This document shows, one piece after another, positions 1-10,879 of a stretch of 64,000 bases of DNA. Origin of the DNA: Candidatus Anaerobiospirillum pullicola (GTDB taxonomy: Bacteria > Pseudomonadota > Gammaproteobacteria > Enterobacterales > Succinivibrionaceae); assembly GCA_018884035.1 (NCBI GenBank), contig JAHLFE010000163.1, forward strand, positions 1-64,000, given 5' to 3'. Position 1 is the stretch's first letter; each line of letters opens with the position of its first letter. Under the pieces are notes generated by a model, which ran no database searches, was not told the DNA's origin, and saw only the letters and a list, made by a program, of their open reading frames with translations. The position numbers and the translations under genes are program-made.

Positions 1-587
1 AAAAAAAAGGCCAGCGGTACTTGCATACCTCTCTGGCCTCAAGTGTATTAGAGGTTCGGATCCCTGATCTCGCACTCAGAGATCATTGTGCGTTGTTGCC
101 AACTCACACTATGGTATAACCTACCACGCTCCTGTGATCCTGACAACCAACAATTACTCTCTGGACACAGCTACCTTGTGCTTTGCTAGCTGTGTTTTAC
201 AGTGCGCTTATGGGATTCTCACCCATGGGAAAAGGCTTTGTGCTGTGTATTTCTCAGTACAAGGCAACTACAACACGCCCTCAGACACCATACTCTGAGC
301 TCCTCACTTGCACCGTCCTTGTACACGATGCCTCAGCTTATGGTGCTCTTTTGCCCACTCACCTTTCACAGAGCCACACACCCGATAACTCTTTTCAGGC
401 AACTACTACCAGAAAGTAGCAGTGTGGGCTTGGCTAGATTGCAGGGAATGTGAACACAGTGGCATGAGCGGGAGTAATGAAATCTAAGAGCCTCTAGGGA
501 GTGCTTGTGGTGGGAGGCTTGAGCTTAACGCTCTTTTTAGGAGCCCTCTACCCTTGAGGGCTCTTAAGGTTGTGACGAGCTCTTACC

Positions 588-2189
588 CTATGCCTTAACG
601 AGGTTAGCAGAGAGCTCCTCTAAGGTCTTGCCCTTGGTCTCTGGCATGATGAAGATTGCCCACAGGATCTGTAACGCCATCATCACAAAGAAGAAGCCAA
701 ACATAACCGAGACATCGAAGTTAGCGATGAAGATTGGGAAGACTAGAGTCAGACCAGCAGCGAAGATCCAGTGAGTGAAGCTACCCACCGACTGACCAGC
801 GGCACGGAAGCGTGCTGGGAAGATCTCCGAGATGAACACCCAAATAATGGTGCCCGAGCCTAAGGCGTGTGCGGCAATGAACACAATCATGCACACTAAG
901 ACTAAGTAGCTGGTGCCACCTAAGCGCTCGGAAGCAGCGGCCTTCATCTCTTGCGCAGCCACACCGTAGTCCTGATAAGAGGCATCAGGGGCAATGGTGA
1001 TAGCCATGTTCTGGGCTACTAAGGTGTCGTTAACAGCGAGGAACTTCTCCTTAGCGACCTCGTAATCTGCACGTAATTGCGTGCGGTCATCGTCGGTCAT
1101 GTAGAAGGATGGATCGTAGGTGCGCTCCACCGCAGCAGAGGCGTTGGCCATATCGATAGAGGCGCTCACCACTTTAAGATCGCTGAAGTGGACGAAAGCG
1201 AAGGTGCACACACCTAAGGACACTAAGTAGCCAATGCAGCCTAAGATTAAGAGGGTACGACGGCCTAAGATGTCGATGAACTTTAAGCCCACAAAGGTAA
1301 AGATCAGGTTGGTGAAGCCTAAAGCGATCGAGGCGCTTAATGGATCCTCAATACCAGCTAAGCCTAATAAACGTGGGGCAAAGTAGAGGATGATGTTGAT
1401 ACCCGAGAGCTGATTCCATGCGGCGATTAAGAACGCAAAGAGGATTGGGTACATGAGCTTCTTGGTAAAGGCTTCGCCAATCTTGGCTTGCTGCCCCTCT
1501 TGCTGTGCAACGGTCTGCACTTCCTTGACTAACGCATCAATCTGCACCTCATTGTAGTCTGGATTGATAAGCTTAAAGATAGCGCGGCCGCCTTGGATAT
1601 CGCCACGGTTGGTAATGAGGTAACGAGGGCTCTCTGGCAGCGAGAAGCAGAGAACGGTGTAGATTAATGCAGGCACAGCCTCAACACCGAGCATCCAGCG
1701 CCATGCGGTTTCATCGGAGGCCACCATACCAATAATGGAGTTGGAGAAGTAGGCCAGCAGAATACCCAGCACGATGTTGAACTGGAATAAGGCGGTTAAG
1801 CGACCACGACGATCAGCTGGTGCAATCTCTGAGATGAACAGCGGAGTAGCAATCGTGGCAATACCGATACCGACACCACCAATGAAGCGGGCAATACTAA
1901 ACGACCACAGATCCCAAGCCAGAGCCGACCACACTGCCGACACAAACAGCAGCACGCCGTTAAAGATCAGGGTCTTCTTACGGCCCCACTTATTAGTAGG
2001 AATACTACCGATTAAGGCACCTAACACCGTGCCCCATAAGGCCGAGCTAATCGCAAGACCGTGCATGGCACCCGATAACGACCACAGGTTCTGAATTTTG
2101 GCTTCAGCGCCTGAGATCACCACCGTATCGAAGCCGAACAGCAGTCCGGCGAGGGCCGAGGTGATCGACCAGAAGAATATACGCCCCAT
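588..2189 (-). CDS. Sugar porter family MFS transporter (XylE/GalP-like)
   Basis: Multi-TM protein with sugar-porter motifs (GRKK, PESPRYL, GRRTLL, PETKGKTLEE). Carries a ~75-aa soluble insertion before the last TM block. Confidence 0.92.
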   Translation of the reverse strand: MGRIFFWSITSALAGLLFGFDTVVISGAEAKIQNLWSLSGAMHGLAISSALWGTVLGALIGSIPTNKWGRKKTLIFNGVLLFVSAVWSALAWDLWSFSIARFIGGVGIGIATIATPLFISEIAPADRRGRLTALFQFNIVLGILLAYFSNSIIGMVASDETAWRWMLGVEAVPALIYTVLCFSLPESPRYLITNRGDIQGGRAIFKLINPDYNEVQIDALVKEVQTVAQQEGQQAKIGEAFTKKLMYPILFAFLIAAWNQLSGINIILYFAPRLLGLAGIEDPLSASIALGFTNLIFTFVGLKFIDILGRRTLLILGCIGYLVSLGVCTFAFVHFSDLKVVSASIDMANASAAVERTYDPSFYMTDDDRTQLRADYEVAKEKFLAVNDTLVAQNMAITIAPDASYQDYGVAAQEMKAAASERLGGTSYLVLVCMIVFIAAHALGSGTIIWVFISEIFPARFRAAGQSVGSFTHWIFAAGLTLVFPIFIANFDVSVMFGFFFVMMALQILWAIFIMPETKGKTLEELSANLVKA

Positions 2190-3693
2190 AACAAAACACC
2201 CAGAAATGGCTCTCGACTGTCCTGCGTTATCCCCTGTTCTTACCCACCACTACAGGTGATACGTGGCCGGTAAAAGCAGTGGGGCGGTGAGGAGCCCCAC
2301 TGTAAGGAGGATCAACACGGGACAAAAGTAGGCAGCTGTGGGCACCGCAAATACCCTAACTGTCTACAGGTAGCGAGGTGAGGACTAACACCTCACTACC
2401 ACAGCACAGGATCAGACAGAGCGTTTTTGTCTAGCATTTATGGAGCGAGCCACCGTCTTACAGTGGAAAGCTTCCCTCTAATACACAAAAGGCTGCTCGT
2501 AAGATCTGTGTGCAGGAGAGCAAAACAACGACATAACAACAACACACCACATAACCATCACCAAAGCCCAAAAGCACAAGTGCCTGCGGACACGAGGCAA
2601 CGCTCTGCGGTACAGCTGCATTATAGGAAGACCTTTCCCGCATCTCGCAACCAAATGCAAAGCATTTTCAAAAGTGTGACCTACTCAATATTTTTTGCAT
2701 TTACTTCTGCAAATTTTTTGTGATACACCTCCCATTTTCTGCTGAAATGAGCTTACAACGATTGCATTGTTACCAGTAACAATCAGCTACCAAAACTCTA
2801 CTGCTACCGCATAGAAAAGCGTCTTAGTCCCTATTTTTACAGGCAATGCTCCACTTGCAAATAACACTGCAATCGATTGCAAAACTTTTGCAAAGTTTTG
2901 CAAAAACTTTACAGCTAAATGCAAAAACTAGTGTTGGTAGAGGTCTTTTATCCCTTGTTTAGTGGGTAATTTAGGGCTGCGGCTTGATAAATATGACGTT
3001 TTTGACAATTGACTGCAAAAGTGCTATACAGCGCTAATTTATGAGCTTTATTACAGATTTAAGAGGCTCTTTAACTGCAACTTTTGCAAATATTTTTTTG
3101 CAGTTATTGCAAAAATTGCAAACGCAACGCACAGAGCAAAGGCAAGGCTAGGACAGATTGGTCGAAGCAGGTGGGGTTAAGCGCGGCAGGTAAGGACTGG
3201 TAAGGAAATATAAGGAGGAGTTGCCGGAGGGACTGAAGGTGCTGCTGGGTGCTAAGCGCTAGGCGCTAATCGCGGTACAGGTACAAGCCCCCGCTACAGG
3301 TGAGAGCAAAAGGCAGGGGTAGTTATGGCTCAGGAAGGTAAGGTGGTAATGGCCTCTCGCTGGTGGCCACTACTTGCGGGAAGCAGCATCAAGACAGGGC
3401 CCAGATACTATCCCCTGATGCTGCTGGTGATGCTGATGATGCGGGCTAAAAACCTACGAGCCAGTTTTAACCAGCAGGCAAGCAAGCTAGCAAGCTAGTA
3501 CAGCGTTCGCTAAGTCAGTGTATTAATCCATACCCTGAGAGCCCTTGTTTGTTAAAGGACTCCAAGCGGTCACTAACGCACAGTCTCCACTGATAAATCC
3601 CTGATTTATCGGCTTTTAATGGATCGCGCCGTTTTACTCGAACTTAGAGAATGCTGTACTAGCAAGCTAGAGGCTGGCCGGCTGGCGCGGCGC

Positions 3694-4146
3694 TTACTGG
3701 GACTTAGCAGCCTGCTCTTGGCTCTTGAGTTCCGAGAGCTTGCGCTGATTGTCGTCGATGCGCTGCTCTAACAGCTCTTGGCAGCCTAAGAGGAACTGCT
3801 GCACCTCTTGTAAGTGCGCAATGTCTTGTGGCTCAATGCTATCGACGTAAGCATTAAGCTCCTTGATCATGTGGCAGCGCTCATAATCTACCGGTAAGGA
3901 CAGGTTAAAAGCAGTGCCCGTGTTAGCTGTAGCGTCCGCAGCAGCCTGTGCCGCATTAGCCGGAGCTGAGGACGCATCAGTGGTGGTCACCACTGGCACC
4001 ATCACTTGTGGCTGTTCCTCGGCCCCAACAGTTGAGGCTGTACCTCCTAAGCCCAAAACCAGAACAACAGCGCCTAACCACTGTAAGCAACCGCCAGCAC
4101 GGTGGTATTGGTGGTGATGGTTATGGTGGACTCTAAGTGGCAACAT
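3694..4146 (-). CDS. Hypothetical secreted/membrane-anchored small protein
   Basis: N-terminal hydrophobic signal-like segment followed by a Q/E/K-rich coiled-coil C-terminus; no known family recognised. Confidence 0.5.
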   Translation of the reverse strand: MLPLRVHHNHHHQYHRAGGCLQWLGAVVLVLGLGGTASTVGAEEQPQVMVPVVTTTDASSAPANAAQAAADATANTGTAFNLSLPVDYERCHMIKELNAYVDSIEPQDIAHLQEVQQFLLGCQELLEQRIDDNQRKLSELKSQEQAAKSQ

Positions 4147-4265
4147 TTTAGCCTCTCCTGAGCAAAACGCCTCTCTCCCCAGATAGGCGGTCAGAGACTC
4201 TGCCGAGCACTCTTTATAGCACTATGCAGAATCTGGTCTGCCCCTACTCTACTGGGTACAGCCGG

Positions 4266-4889
4266 TTAACTAAACACAAAGTCGTAGCGGGCGACTAAGT
4301 TGTCATCCAGATCATGCAGCTCGATACGATCCTCGAGGATCAAGCCAAAGCCCGCTTTGGTGCCTCCTTTAGGGATAGTCGTAGAGCCAGGGTTAATGTT
4401 CACCAAGCCGCTTGGCTTCATGAAAACACCAGCCACATGGGTATGACCACTGAGCACAATGTCGTTTTCCCGTAAGCCCAGCTTATCGCGCAGCTCGTTA
4501 ATACCAGAGCCATCTGGACTGTCGATTTTGTGCAGATGACCGTGCGTTAAAAAGATGCGCTGCACCTTAGTCTTGCCGTGCTCGTCCTTACCCTGAGGGT
4601 CAGGTACCAGCAAATAGCCATAAGGCGCATTGCAAGGAAAAGAAAACATCATGCTGTCTACTTCGCTGTCGCAATTGCCGCGTACAGCAATGATGTGCGT
4701 GCTGTGCTCGTTTAAAAGCTGTGCCGCCTTTGGAGGCTCGTAGCTGTCTGGAATCTTGTTACGTGGGCCGTGATTGAGCAGATCGCCCAAGAGCACGATG
4801 TAATCACAGTGGTAACGATCAAAGTAGGAGAGAGCTTGGCTCAGCTCCGCCGAGCCACCATGGATGTCTGATAAAACCAGATAACGCAT
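4266..4889 (-). CDS. yfcE: YfcE-type metallophosphodiesterase
   Basis: Motifs LSDIHG, GDLLNHGPRN, VRGNCDSEVD, THGH, SGHTHV, NPGS typical of the YfcE/MJ0936 family. Confidence 0.92.
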   Translation of the reverse strand: MRYLVLSDIHGGSAELSQALSYFDRYHCDYIVLLGDLLNHGPRNKIPDSYEPPKAAQLLNEHSTHIIAVRGNCDSEVDSMMFSFPCNAPYGYLLVPDPQGKDEHGKTKVQRIFLTHGHLHKIDSPDGSGINELRDKLGLRENDIVLSGHTHVAGVFMKPSGLVNINPGSTTIPKGGTKAGFGLILEDRIELHDLDDNLVARYDFVFS

Positions 4890-4909
4890 CTTGAACAGAA
4901 AAAATGAGA

Positions 4910-4940
4910 GGCGGTAGTGAGCTGATCCGTCGCTACCGCC
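4910..4940 (-). terminator. Intrinsic terminator-like hairpin downstream of fliJ
   Basis: GGCGGTAG...CTACCGCC 8-bp perfect stem. On the minus strand it is followed by CTCATTTTTT. Confidence 0.6.
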
Positions 4941-4997
4941 TAAAAATCGCTTACCGCAAACCTAGGACAAGGGCCAATGCTGCCAAAGGGCGTAGAA

Positions 4998-5477
4998 CTA
5001 TAAAGCCTCGGCCTCGAGATTGATCTCGTCTTGCACTTGGCGGCGCCGCGTGTAATTGGCCACCACATACTCGTCGAGGAGCTTTTGCTCGCGCTTGAGC
5101 TCTTCTTTTTGCCGCCGTATGCGGTGCTTTTCGAGGAGCGCCTCAATCACCTTACGATCCACTTGGCGCTTGAGATAAAACTGCCGCTTCTGCTCCGTAA
5201 GCATCTTGAGACGCTCCAGCTCCTGACGCTGCTTTAAGGCAATGTTGTCGAGCTTCTCAATAAATGCCTGGTAAGCCAAAAGCTTGGTGCCAGTTAAGCC
5301 ACTGCGGCCCTCGTTCTCCATTTCACCAATGTAGTTGAAACGAAACTCTTCGACCTGCTTAATTTGCAACTCAAAATTAGCCACCTGATTGCGGCAAAAC
5401 ACCCAATCTTCAAAGGCGGCATCTTCGTCGCGTTTGCGCTTATCCAGCACTAAATGTAAAGCACGATCTTCTGGCAT
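4998..5477 (-). CDS. fliJ: Flagellar export chaperone FliJ
   Basis: ~150-aa coiled-coil protein directly after fliI in the fliE-J order. Confidence 0.75.
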   Translation of the reverse strand: MPEDRALHLVLDKRKRDEDAAFEDWVFCRNQVANFELQIKQVEEFRFNYIGEMENEGRSGLTGTKLLAYQAFIEKLDNIALKQRQELERLKMLTEQKRQFYLKRQVDRKVIEALLEKHRIRRQKEELKREQKLLDEYVVANYTRRRQVQDEINLEAEAL

Positions 5478-5701
5478 GATCTAACACCTTGCTGCGCATA
5501 AAGGCAGCGGGGCAAAACAAGTGAGAGTGCATGCTCTCATAGTAGCAGTTATCTGCAAGCAACGCCAAGCTGGCTCTAAAAGCCAGATCTCGTGCCCTGC
5601 CCCAGTGCCGACGGGAGACTACGCTCTGCACCCAACTCAAGCACAGGGTGGCGCGGAGCAGGCTTAGCGTTCATGTTAGAGCTTTGCTCTCTGCGCTGAT
5701 C

Positions 5702-7171
5702 TTAGCGCGGCTGGTTGTTCTGCCGTGGCGTAAAAGACATGCGCGCTGCTACTGGAGCATTGTTACCACCGGCGGCCACCGCTTGGCGATTAGGTGGAGG
5801 CATCATGCGCTGGTTAGCAACAGGGCGGGTTTTACTCTTAGCGTCATCAATTAAGATCATCGAAAGCTTACGTAAGCCATCTAAGCTCTCGGCAAAAGGC
5901 ACCACTTCCTTCATGCCCTGCTGCGTAAACTCGTCAATGTAAGGCTTAATCATCAGCGCTTGGTCAATACGCGCATCCGAACCACGCTGGTACGCACCAA
6001 TAGAAATCAGCTCACGGTTCTGATTGTACAGCGCAATGCACTGCCTAATGGTACGAGCCATAATCATGTGCTCCTCGGTAATCACCGCAGGCATTACACG
6101 GGAAATCGACTTCTCAACATCAATAGCAGGGTAGTGCCCCGAGTCCGCCAGCTCACGGGAGAGCACAATGTGACCGTCTAAAATAGCACGGGCCGCATCA
6201 GCAATTGGGTCTTGTAGGTCGTCACCCTCAACTAACACCGTAAAGAACGCGGTAATTGAGCCTTGACCCTCACTACCATTACCGGCACGCTCCACCAGAG
6301 CTGGAAGCTTAGCAAAGACTGATGGTGGATAGCCCTTAGTGGCAGGCGGCTCACCTACCGCCAGCGCAATCTCACGCTGTGCCATGGCGTAACGGGTTAA
6401 GGAGTCTAACAGCAAAAGCACATTGTAGCCCTGATCACGGAAGTACTCCGCAATCGATAAAGTCGTCTCACAGCCCTTTAAACGCATCAGCGGCGAGGCA
6501 TCAGCAGGTGCAGCTACCACAATCGAGCGGGCACGGCCCTCCTCACCTAAGATGTCATCAATAAACTCTTTTACCTCACGACCACGCTCACCAACGAGGC
6601 CTACAACAACGATATCAGCAGTCGTACCACGGGTCATCATACCCATGAGTACGGACTTACCCACACCGGAACCGGCAAACAGGCCCATACGCTGACCTTG
6701 GCCAATGGTAAGCAGCGAGTTAATAGCGCGGATACCGACATCGAGGTATTGGCGAATTGGACGACGAGCCATTGGGTTAATACGCGTTGGCCGCCATTGC
6801 ACTGCTGTGCCCTGCTCTAACGGGCCTAAGCCATCAATAGGCTCGCCCATACCGTCAATCACACGGCCTAAGAGATGGATACCGTAAGGGAAATCACGCA
6901 CACCGTTAATAGGGTAGACAGCAGCACCAGGGGTGACGCCTTCGACCTTTTCGGTTGGCATGAGGTAAATGGTCTTACCGGAGAAGCCGACCACCTCTGC
7001 TTCCATATCGCCGCGTTCTAATTCAATGCGGCAGCGATCACCAACGGCGACCTTGAGGCCAACAGCCTCTAAGGTTAAACCCACCACGCGGGTCAACTTA
7101 CCCACGATTTGTGGGCTGGCCTCATGATCAGGCAGGTCAATGGCCTTGAGACGGGATAAGAGGTTGTTCAT
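5702..7171 (-). CDS. fliI: Flagellar protein export ATPase FliI
   Basis: [15 protein letters not shown] Walker [40 protein letters not shown]. Start chosen at MNNLLSRL, internal to the supplied ORF. Confidence 0.97.
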   Translation of the reverse strand: MNNLLSRLKAIDLPDHEASPQIVGKLTRVVGLTLEAVGLKVAVGDRCRIELERGDMEAEVVGFSGKTIYLMPTEKVEGVTPGAAVYPINGVRDFPYGIHLLGRVIDGMGEPIDGLGPLEQGTAVQWRPTRINPMARRPIRQYLDVGIRAINSLLTIGQGQRMGLFAGSGVGKSVLMGMMTRGTTADIVVVGLVGERGREVKEFIDDILGEEGRARSIVVAAPADASPLMRLKGCETTLSIAEYFRDQGYNVLLLLDSLTRYAMAQREIALAVGEPPATKGYPPSVFAKLPALVERAGNGSEGQGSITAFFTVLVEGDDLQDPIADAARAILDGHIVLSRELADSGHYPAIDVEKSISRVMPAVITEEHMIMARTIRQCIALYNQNRELISIGAYQRGSDARIDQALMIKPYIDEFTQQGMKEVVPFAESLDGLRKLSMILIDDAKSKTRPVANQRMMPPPNRQAVAAGGNNAPVAARMSFTPRQNNQPR

Positions 7172-7552
7172 GATGGCTACCGTGGGAGAAGCGTACAAAC
7201 AAAAAGAGGGGTGGAAAATTTGGGGGAGTGACTTGGGAATGGAGTTGCGTGGCGTGAATACGGAGAAAGTGGCTGTTGCAGGCAAAGAGCGTCGTGGCAG
7301 ACGTGGTGGTAGTGGTGCGTGCGCTGTCGCGCTGTCACAGCGGAGCGGAAATTAAGCCTAGCAGGAGGCTAGCCTAGCTGATGACACCCTTTCGTGGTAG
7401 CGGTAGCTGTCTGGCTGGCTGCAGCCACGCCCCATCGTTATGGTGAAGGGAAATACATGAGCTGTTGCGCTGTTACGGCCGCTATTACGGCCGCTGTCTC
7501 TTTGTGCTCCTTAGCACCTACTCTCTTCTTACTGCCACGCTGGATGCGGCTG

Positions 7553-8941
7553 TTACTGCTCTGCCAGTGCCGCAGCCTGCTCAGCAATGGTTGGAGGAGG
7601 CGTTTGCTGGCCACCAGCAGCATCCTCTGCGCTCTGCGATTGCTCCATAGCTGTGGCATTAGCCGCTAAAGCTGCATCGGTCTGCGAAAGAGCAGCCGCG
7701 TCATTTAACTCAGCAGCATCAGGGTCAATCGATGGTGCCGCTGCACTTGGCATTTGCGCCTCACCTTGCTCCGGCGTGTCCGCAAAGTTTGGCTTAGGAG
7801 CCATGGCCGCCATATTCTGGGCAATGCGGTCAGACATGTCCATAATATTGCGTGGTGGAATTAAAGCCTTCTTTGGCGCCTCATCATACTCTGGGCAGCC
7901 AGGAATGGACTCTTTACGCGCCGCGCTTACGGCATCAGCAGAACCGGCAAGGAAGTCACTGATGAGCGCATCAATGCGGTCGTCCACACGCCACTGAGCG
8001 GAGCTGGTCTTGGTGTTAACCAGCACATCACCATCTTGCATGTTCTGCATTGGCGTTAAGCGCCAATTCTGGGCTTGCATGTAATCTTTGCCAATGGTGG
8101 CAATCATTAAGGCGTAATCGCCCTCAGAGAGCATGATCTCCGCACCCTCTTTAGCCTCAGGCAGAAGAGAAATGCACTTTTCAATGCTCTCCTTTAAAAA
8201 CTGGGTATCGCCCTTAATTTCGCGCTTTAAGAGCACCTTAGCAAGGCGCGAAACGAGGTAGACCAGCTCATCGGTCACCTGCTCATCTAACTCGCGCAGT
8301 GGCGTAGCCAGCATGTCTGCCAAATGACGGAAGCGGTCAGCTTGAGTGGTAACGATATCATTACCGGAAGCGATACCTGCTTCTTGGCCCTTAGCAAAGC
8401 CCTCATCACGGCCTTGGCGGAAACCGTCTTCGTAGCCTTGGCTCATGCCGTCTTGCTGCCCTTGGGCAAAGCCCTCGCTCTTACCCTGCTCTAAGCCCTT
8501 TTGGTAACCCTCTTCATGGCCGCTATTTAAGCCCTCAGCGTAGCCCTCATTACGAGCGGCATTGCGCATGGCCTCGAGCTCTTCGACGCTGACGGTAGGC
8601 CCTTGGTCTTTTTTCTCGTTAGCTTCTGCCTCTTTGGCCGCCTTTTCTGCGGCAAGGCGCTCCTCTTCGGCCTTACGATCGGCTTCAGCTTGTGCGGCTT
8701 TGAGAGCTTCTTGGTGACGCTTAAAGTAACCGCCGATTTCGTAACCAATAGCATTGGTGGTAATAGGCTTACCATCATCAAAGAGCGGCCACTGCATTGG
8801 GGTAAAGCCTTGAGCAGCTTCGCCGTTTACGATGTTGATTTCTTTGACTTCTGCGCCACGATTATTGTCTTTAATCGGGGTTATCACACGGTTTGGATCG
8901 ATATCGGCATTCATCGAACCGAAAGCTTCGTGGTTAGCCAT
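7553..8941 (-). CDS. fliH: Flagellar assembly protein FliH
   Basis: Position between fliG and fliI, long GxxxG repeat run, C-terminal FliH-like domain. Start MANHEAF has a GGGAG SD. Confidence 0.85.
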   Translation of the reverse strand: MANHEAFGSMNADIDPNRVITPIKDNNRGAEVKEINIVNGEAAQGFTPMQWPLFDDGKPITTNAIGYEIGGYFKRHQEALKAAQAEADRKAEEERLAAEKAAKEAEANEKKDQGPTVSVEELEAMRNAARNEGYAEGLNSGHEEGYQKGLEQGKSEGFAQGQQDGMSQGYEDGFRQGRDEGFAKGQEAGIASGNDIVTTQADRFRHLADMLATPLRELDEQVTDELVYLVSRLAKVLLKREIKGDTQFLKESIEKCISLLPEAKEGAEIMLSEGDYALMIATIGKDYMQAQNWRLTPMQNMQDGDVLVNTKTSSAQWRVDDRIDALISDFLAGSADAVSAARKESIPGCPEYDEAPKKALIPPRNIMDMSDRIAQNMAAMAPKPNFADTPEQGEAQMPSAAAPSIDPDAAELNDAAALSQTDAALAANATAMEQSQSAEDAAGGQQTPPPTIAEQAAALAEQ

Positions 8942-9190
8942 GATTACTCCCAATGAGACCTGTCGTAAACGCCAAAGTAGAGCAGACAGAAGAAAGAAAA
9001 GAGGTGAAAAAGACAGAGAAAAAAGCCGCTAGCGCACTGGAGGCTAGGCCTAAACGGCTGCAACAGCTGGGCCAAACAAGGGCGCATATAGGCTTATTTT
9101 AGCCCGTTTCTGCGCTAGGCAAAAGCGCTAAAAAGCAACGGTTTGCGCTTACTCTGTGGCGGTAGCTGTTAACCTTGACTTAGGAGCTTA

Positions 9191-9415
9191 GCTGATGTCG
9201 AGGAGTTAAGGCTGATTCTTCTCAAACCGCTAAGATAAGGCTTTTACCTTAGAGTGGATCTACTTACGACAACTACTCAAGGGTAAGGTGATAGCCTTAA
9301 AGCAGGGGATGCCCCCATCTCAAGCTTCTATGTGGTGGCTATCATTTAGGGTCGTACAGCAGAAACATCTTATTTATCAGGAAAAATAAATGCGAGCCAA
9401 CTGCCAGATGTCAGC
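9191..9415. mobile_element. MITE-like element, subfamily 2, copy a (upstream of fliH)
   Basis: Terminal inverted repeats GCTGATGTCGAGGAGTT...AACTGCCAGATGTCAGC. TTA flanks both sides (7-bp AGCTTAG repeat if TIR bases are counted). Similar along its length to the reverse complement of 25923-26148. Confidence 0.65.
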
Positions 9416-9473
9416 TTAGGGTAAAGGGGCCGCATGGTAGCTGAGCCACGTGTAAGTCATGGCCTTCCCTCCT

Positions 9474-9504
9474 AAAACAACAAAGCCCCTGCATGTGCAG
9501 AGGC
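9474..9504 (-). terminator. Intrinsic terminator-like hairpin after fliG
   Basis: Minus strand: GCCTCTGCACATGCAGGGGCTTTGTTGTTTT. Confidence 0.6.
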
Positions 9505-9551
9505 CCTGTGTAGCACGCCCCGAGGCGCGCTTATGTGCCACGTAATACCGA

Positions 9552-10664
9552 CTACTCGATAAAGTCGTTGTCGGCCCCGCCACGCGACAGCACAATCTGA
9601 CCGGCGTCCGCCAACTTGTGGGCAATAGCCAGAATCTCCTTTTGGGCTGCCTCCACATCGGAGATCTTGGTAGGCCCCATAGACTCCAGATCCTCCTTGA
9701 TACCCTCGCGCATACGCGACGACATGTTCTGGTAGAACTTCTCGCGTAAGGTCTCGTCGGCACCCTTGAGGGCCTTTTCCAGCACGTCGGTAGGAACCTC
9801 GCGTACCAACAGCTGAATCGAACGGTCGTCCACACCACCCAGATTCTCGAACACGAACATGAGGTCTTGAATCTGTTGACCCATCTCCTTGTCCTGAGCC
9901 TGAATGGCATCCATTAACTGCGTCTCGGTGTTGTTGTCGAGGTAGTTCATGATGTTGGCCGCCGACTTCAGACCACCAATCTTGGCCGTCTGTGCACCAG
10001 CCGAACCCGCAAATTGCTTTTCCATGATCTCATTGAGCTCTTGTAAGGCCGCAGGTTGCACCTCTTCTAAGGTGGCAATACGCATAATGAGGTCGAGACG
10101 CACCGTCTCAGGGAACTGACTTAAAATCTGCGCCGACTGCTCAGGATCAAGGTAGGAGAGCACAATGGTCTGAATCTGAGGGTGCTCGTTTTGGATAATA
10201 GTCGCCACCTGACGGGCATCCATCCACTTGAGCGAATCCAGACCATGCGAGCCACTGCCCATGGAGATCTGGTCGACCAGATTGTTGGCCTTGTCCTCGC
10301 CTAAGGCCGCCACCAGAGCGTTCTTCACGAAGTCGGACGAACCTAAGCCAATATTCGAGTGCTTGGTGATATTGGTGAGGAAGGTCTTGTGCACAGCGTT
10401 AACGCTGTCCTGATTAAAGTCCTCCAGCTCGGCCATACGGATACCGAGCTTTTGCACCTGCTTTGGCTGTAGGTTGCGGAATAAAGCCGCAGCATCGTCC
10501 TCTGACAACGACAACATTAAGATAGCGGCTTTGTCGATGCCAGAGAGCTTCTCTAAAGCCATCTTTTCGTCGTCAGTCAACTCGAGACCGTTGGAATTGC
10601 TCTGCTTCATAGGAGCAGCTGGGTAGCTGGTGCCACCCTGACGCACGAGGGCGCGATCTGACAT
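9552..10664 (-). CDS. fliG: Flagellar motor switch protein FliG
   Basis: KAAILMLSLSEDDAAALFRNL, NEHPQIQTIVLSYLDPEQSAQILSQFPE, GVDDRSIQLLVREV motifs. Start at MSDRALV. Confidence 0.97.
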   Translation of the reverse strand: MSDRALVRQGGTSYPAAPMKQSNSNGLELTDDEKMALEKLSGIDKAAILMLSLSEDDAAALFRNLQPKQVQKLGIRMAELEDFNQDSVNAVHKTFLTNITKHSNIGLGSSDFVKNALVAALGEDKANNLVDQISMGSGSHGLDSLKWMDARQVATIIQNEHPQIQTIVLSYLDPEQSAQILSQFPETVRLDLIMRIATLEEVQPAALQELNEIMEKQFAGSAGAQTAKIGGLKSAANIMNYLDNNTETQLMDAIQAQDKEMGQQIQDLMFVFENLGGVDDRSIQLLVREVPTDVLEKALKGADETLREKFYQNMSSRMREGIKEDLESMGPTKISDVEAAQKEILAIAHKLADAGQIVLSRGGADNDFIE

Positions 10665-10750
10665 AAACAAAACCTCAAAGGGGAAATAAGTCACCCAGCA
10701 ACAAAAGCCAACAAGCTAACAGGCTCTGCACGCGTATTGGGTGCCGTCAA

Positions 10751-10798
10751 AAGAAAAAAGCCTCAGCAAGCACATCTTCTAGCCCACTGAAGCTTTTT
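10751..10798 (-). terminator. Terminator-like hairpin between fliF and fliG
   Basis: Minus strand: AAGCTTCAG...CTGAGGCTTTTTTCTTTT. Confidence 0.55.
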
Positions 10799-10879
10799 CC
10801 CTCTCATTTCAATCTGGGGAGTGCTTACACCACTTGCTTGCCCTACAGGTTGGCCTTATAGGGCAAAGCCTACACAAGG

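Noticed and set aside
48-64. GGTTCGGATCC resembling a tRNA T-arm
   Set aside because: Lacks the TTCRA consensus and no D-arm/anticodon/acceptor stem could be assembled around it.
7587-7997. 136-aa plus-strand ORF over fliH
   Set aside because: Antisense to a convincing FliH C-terminus.
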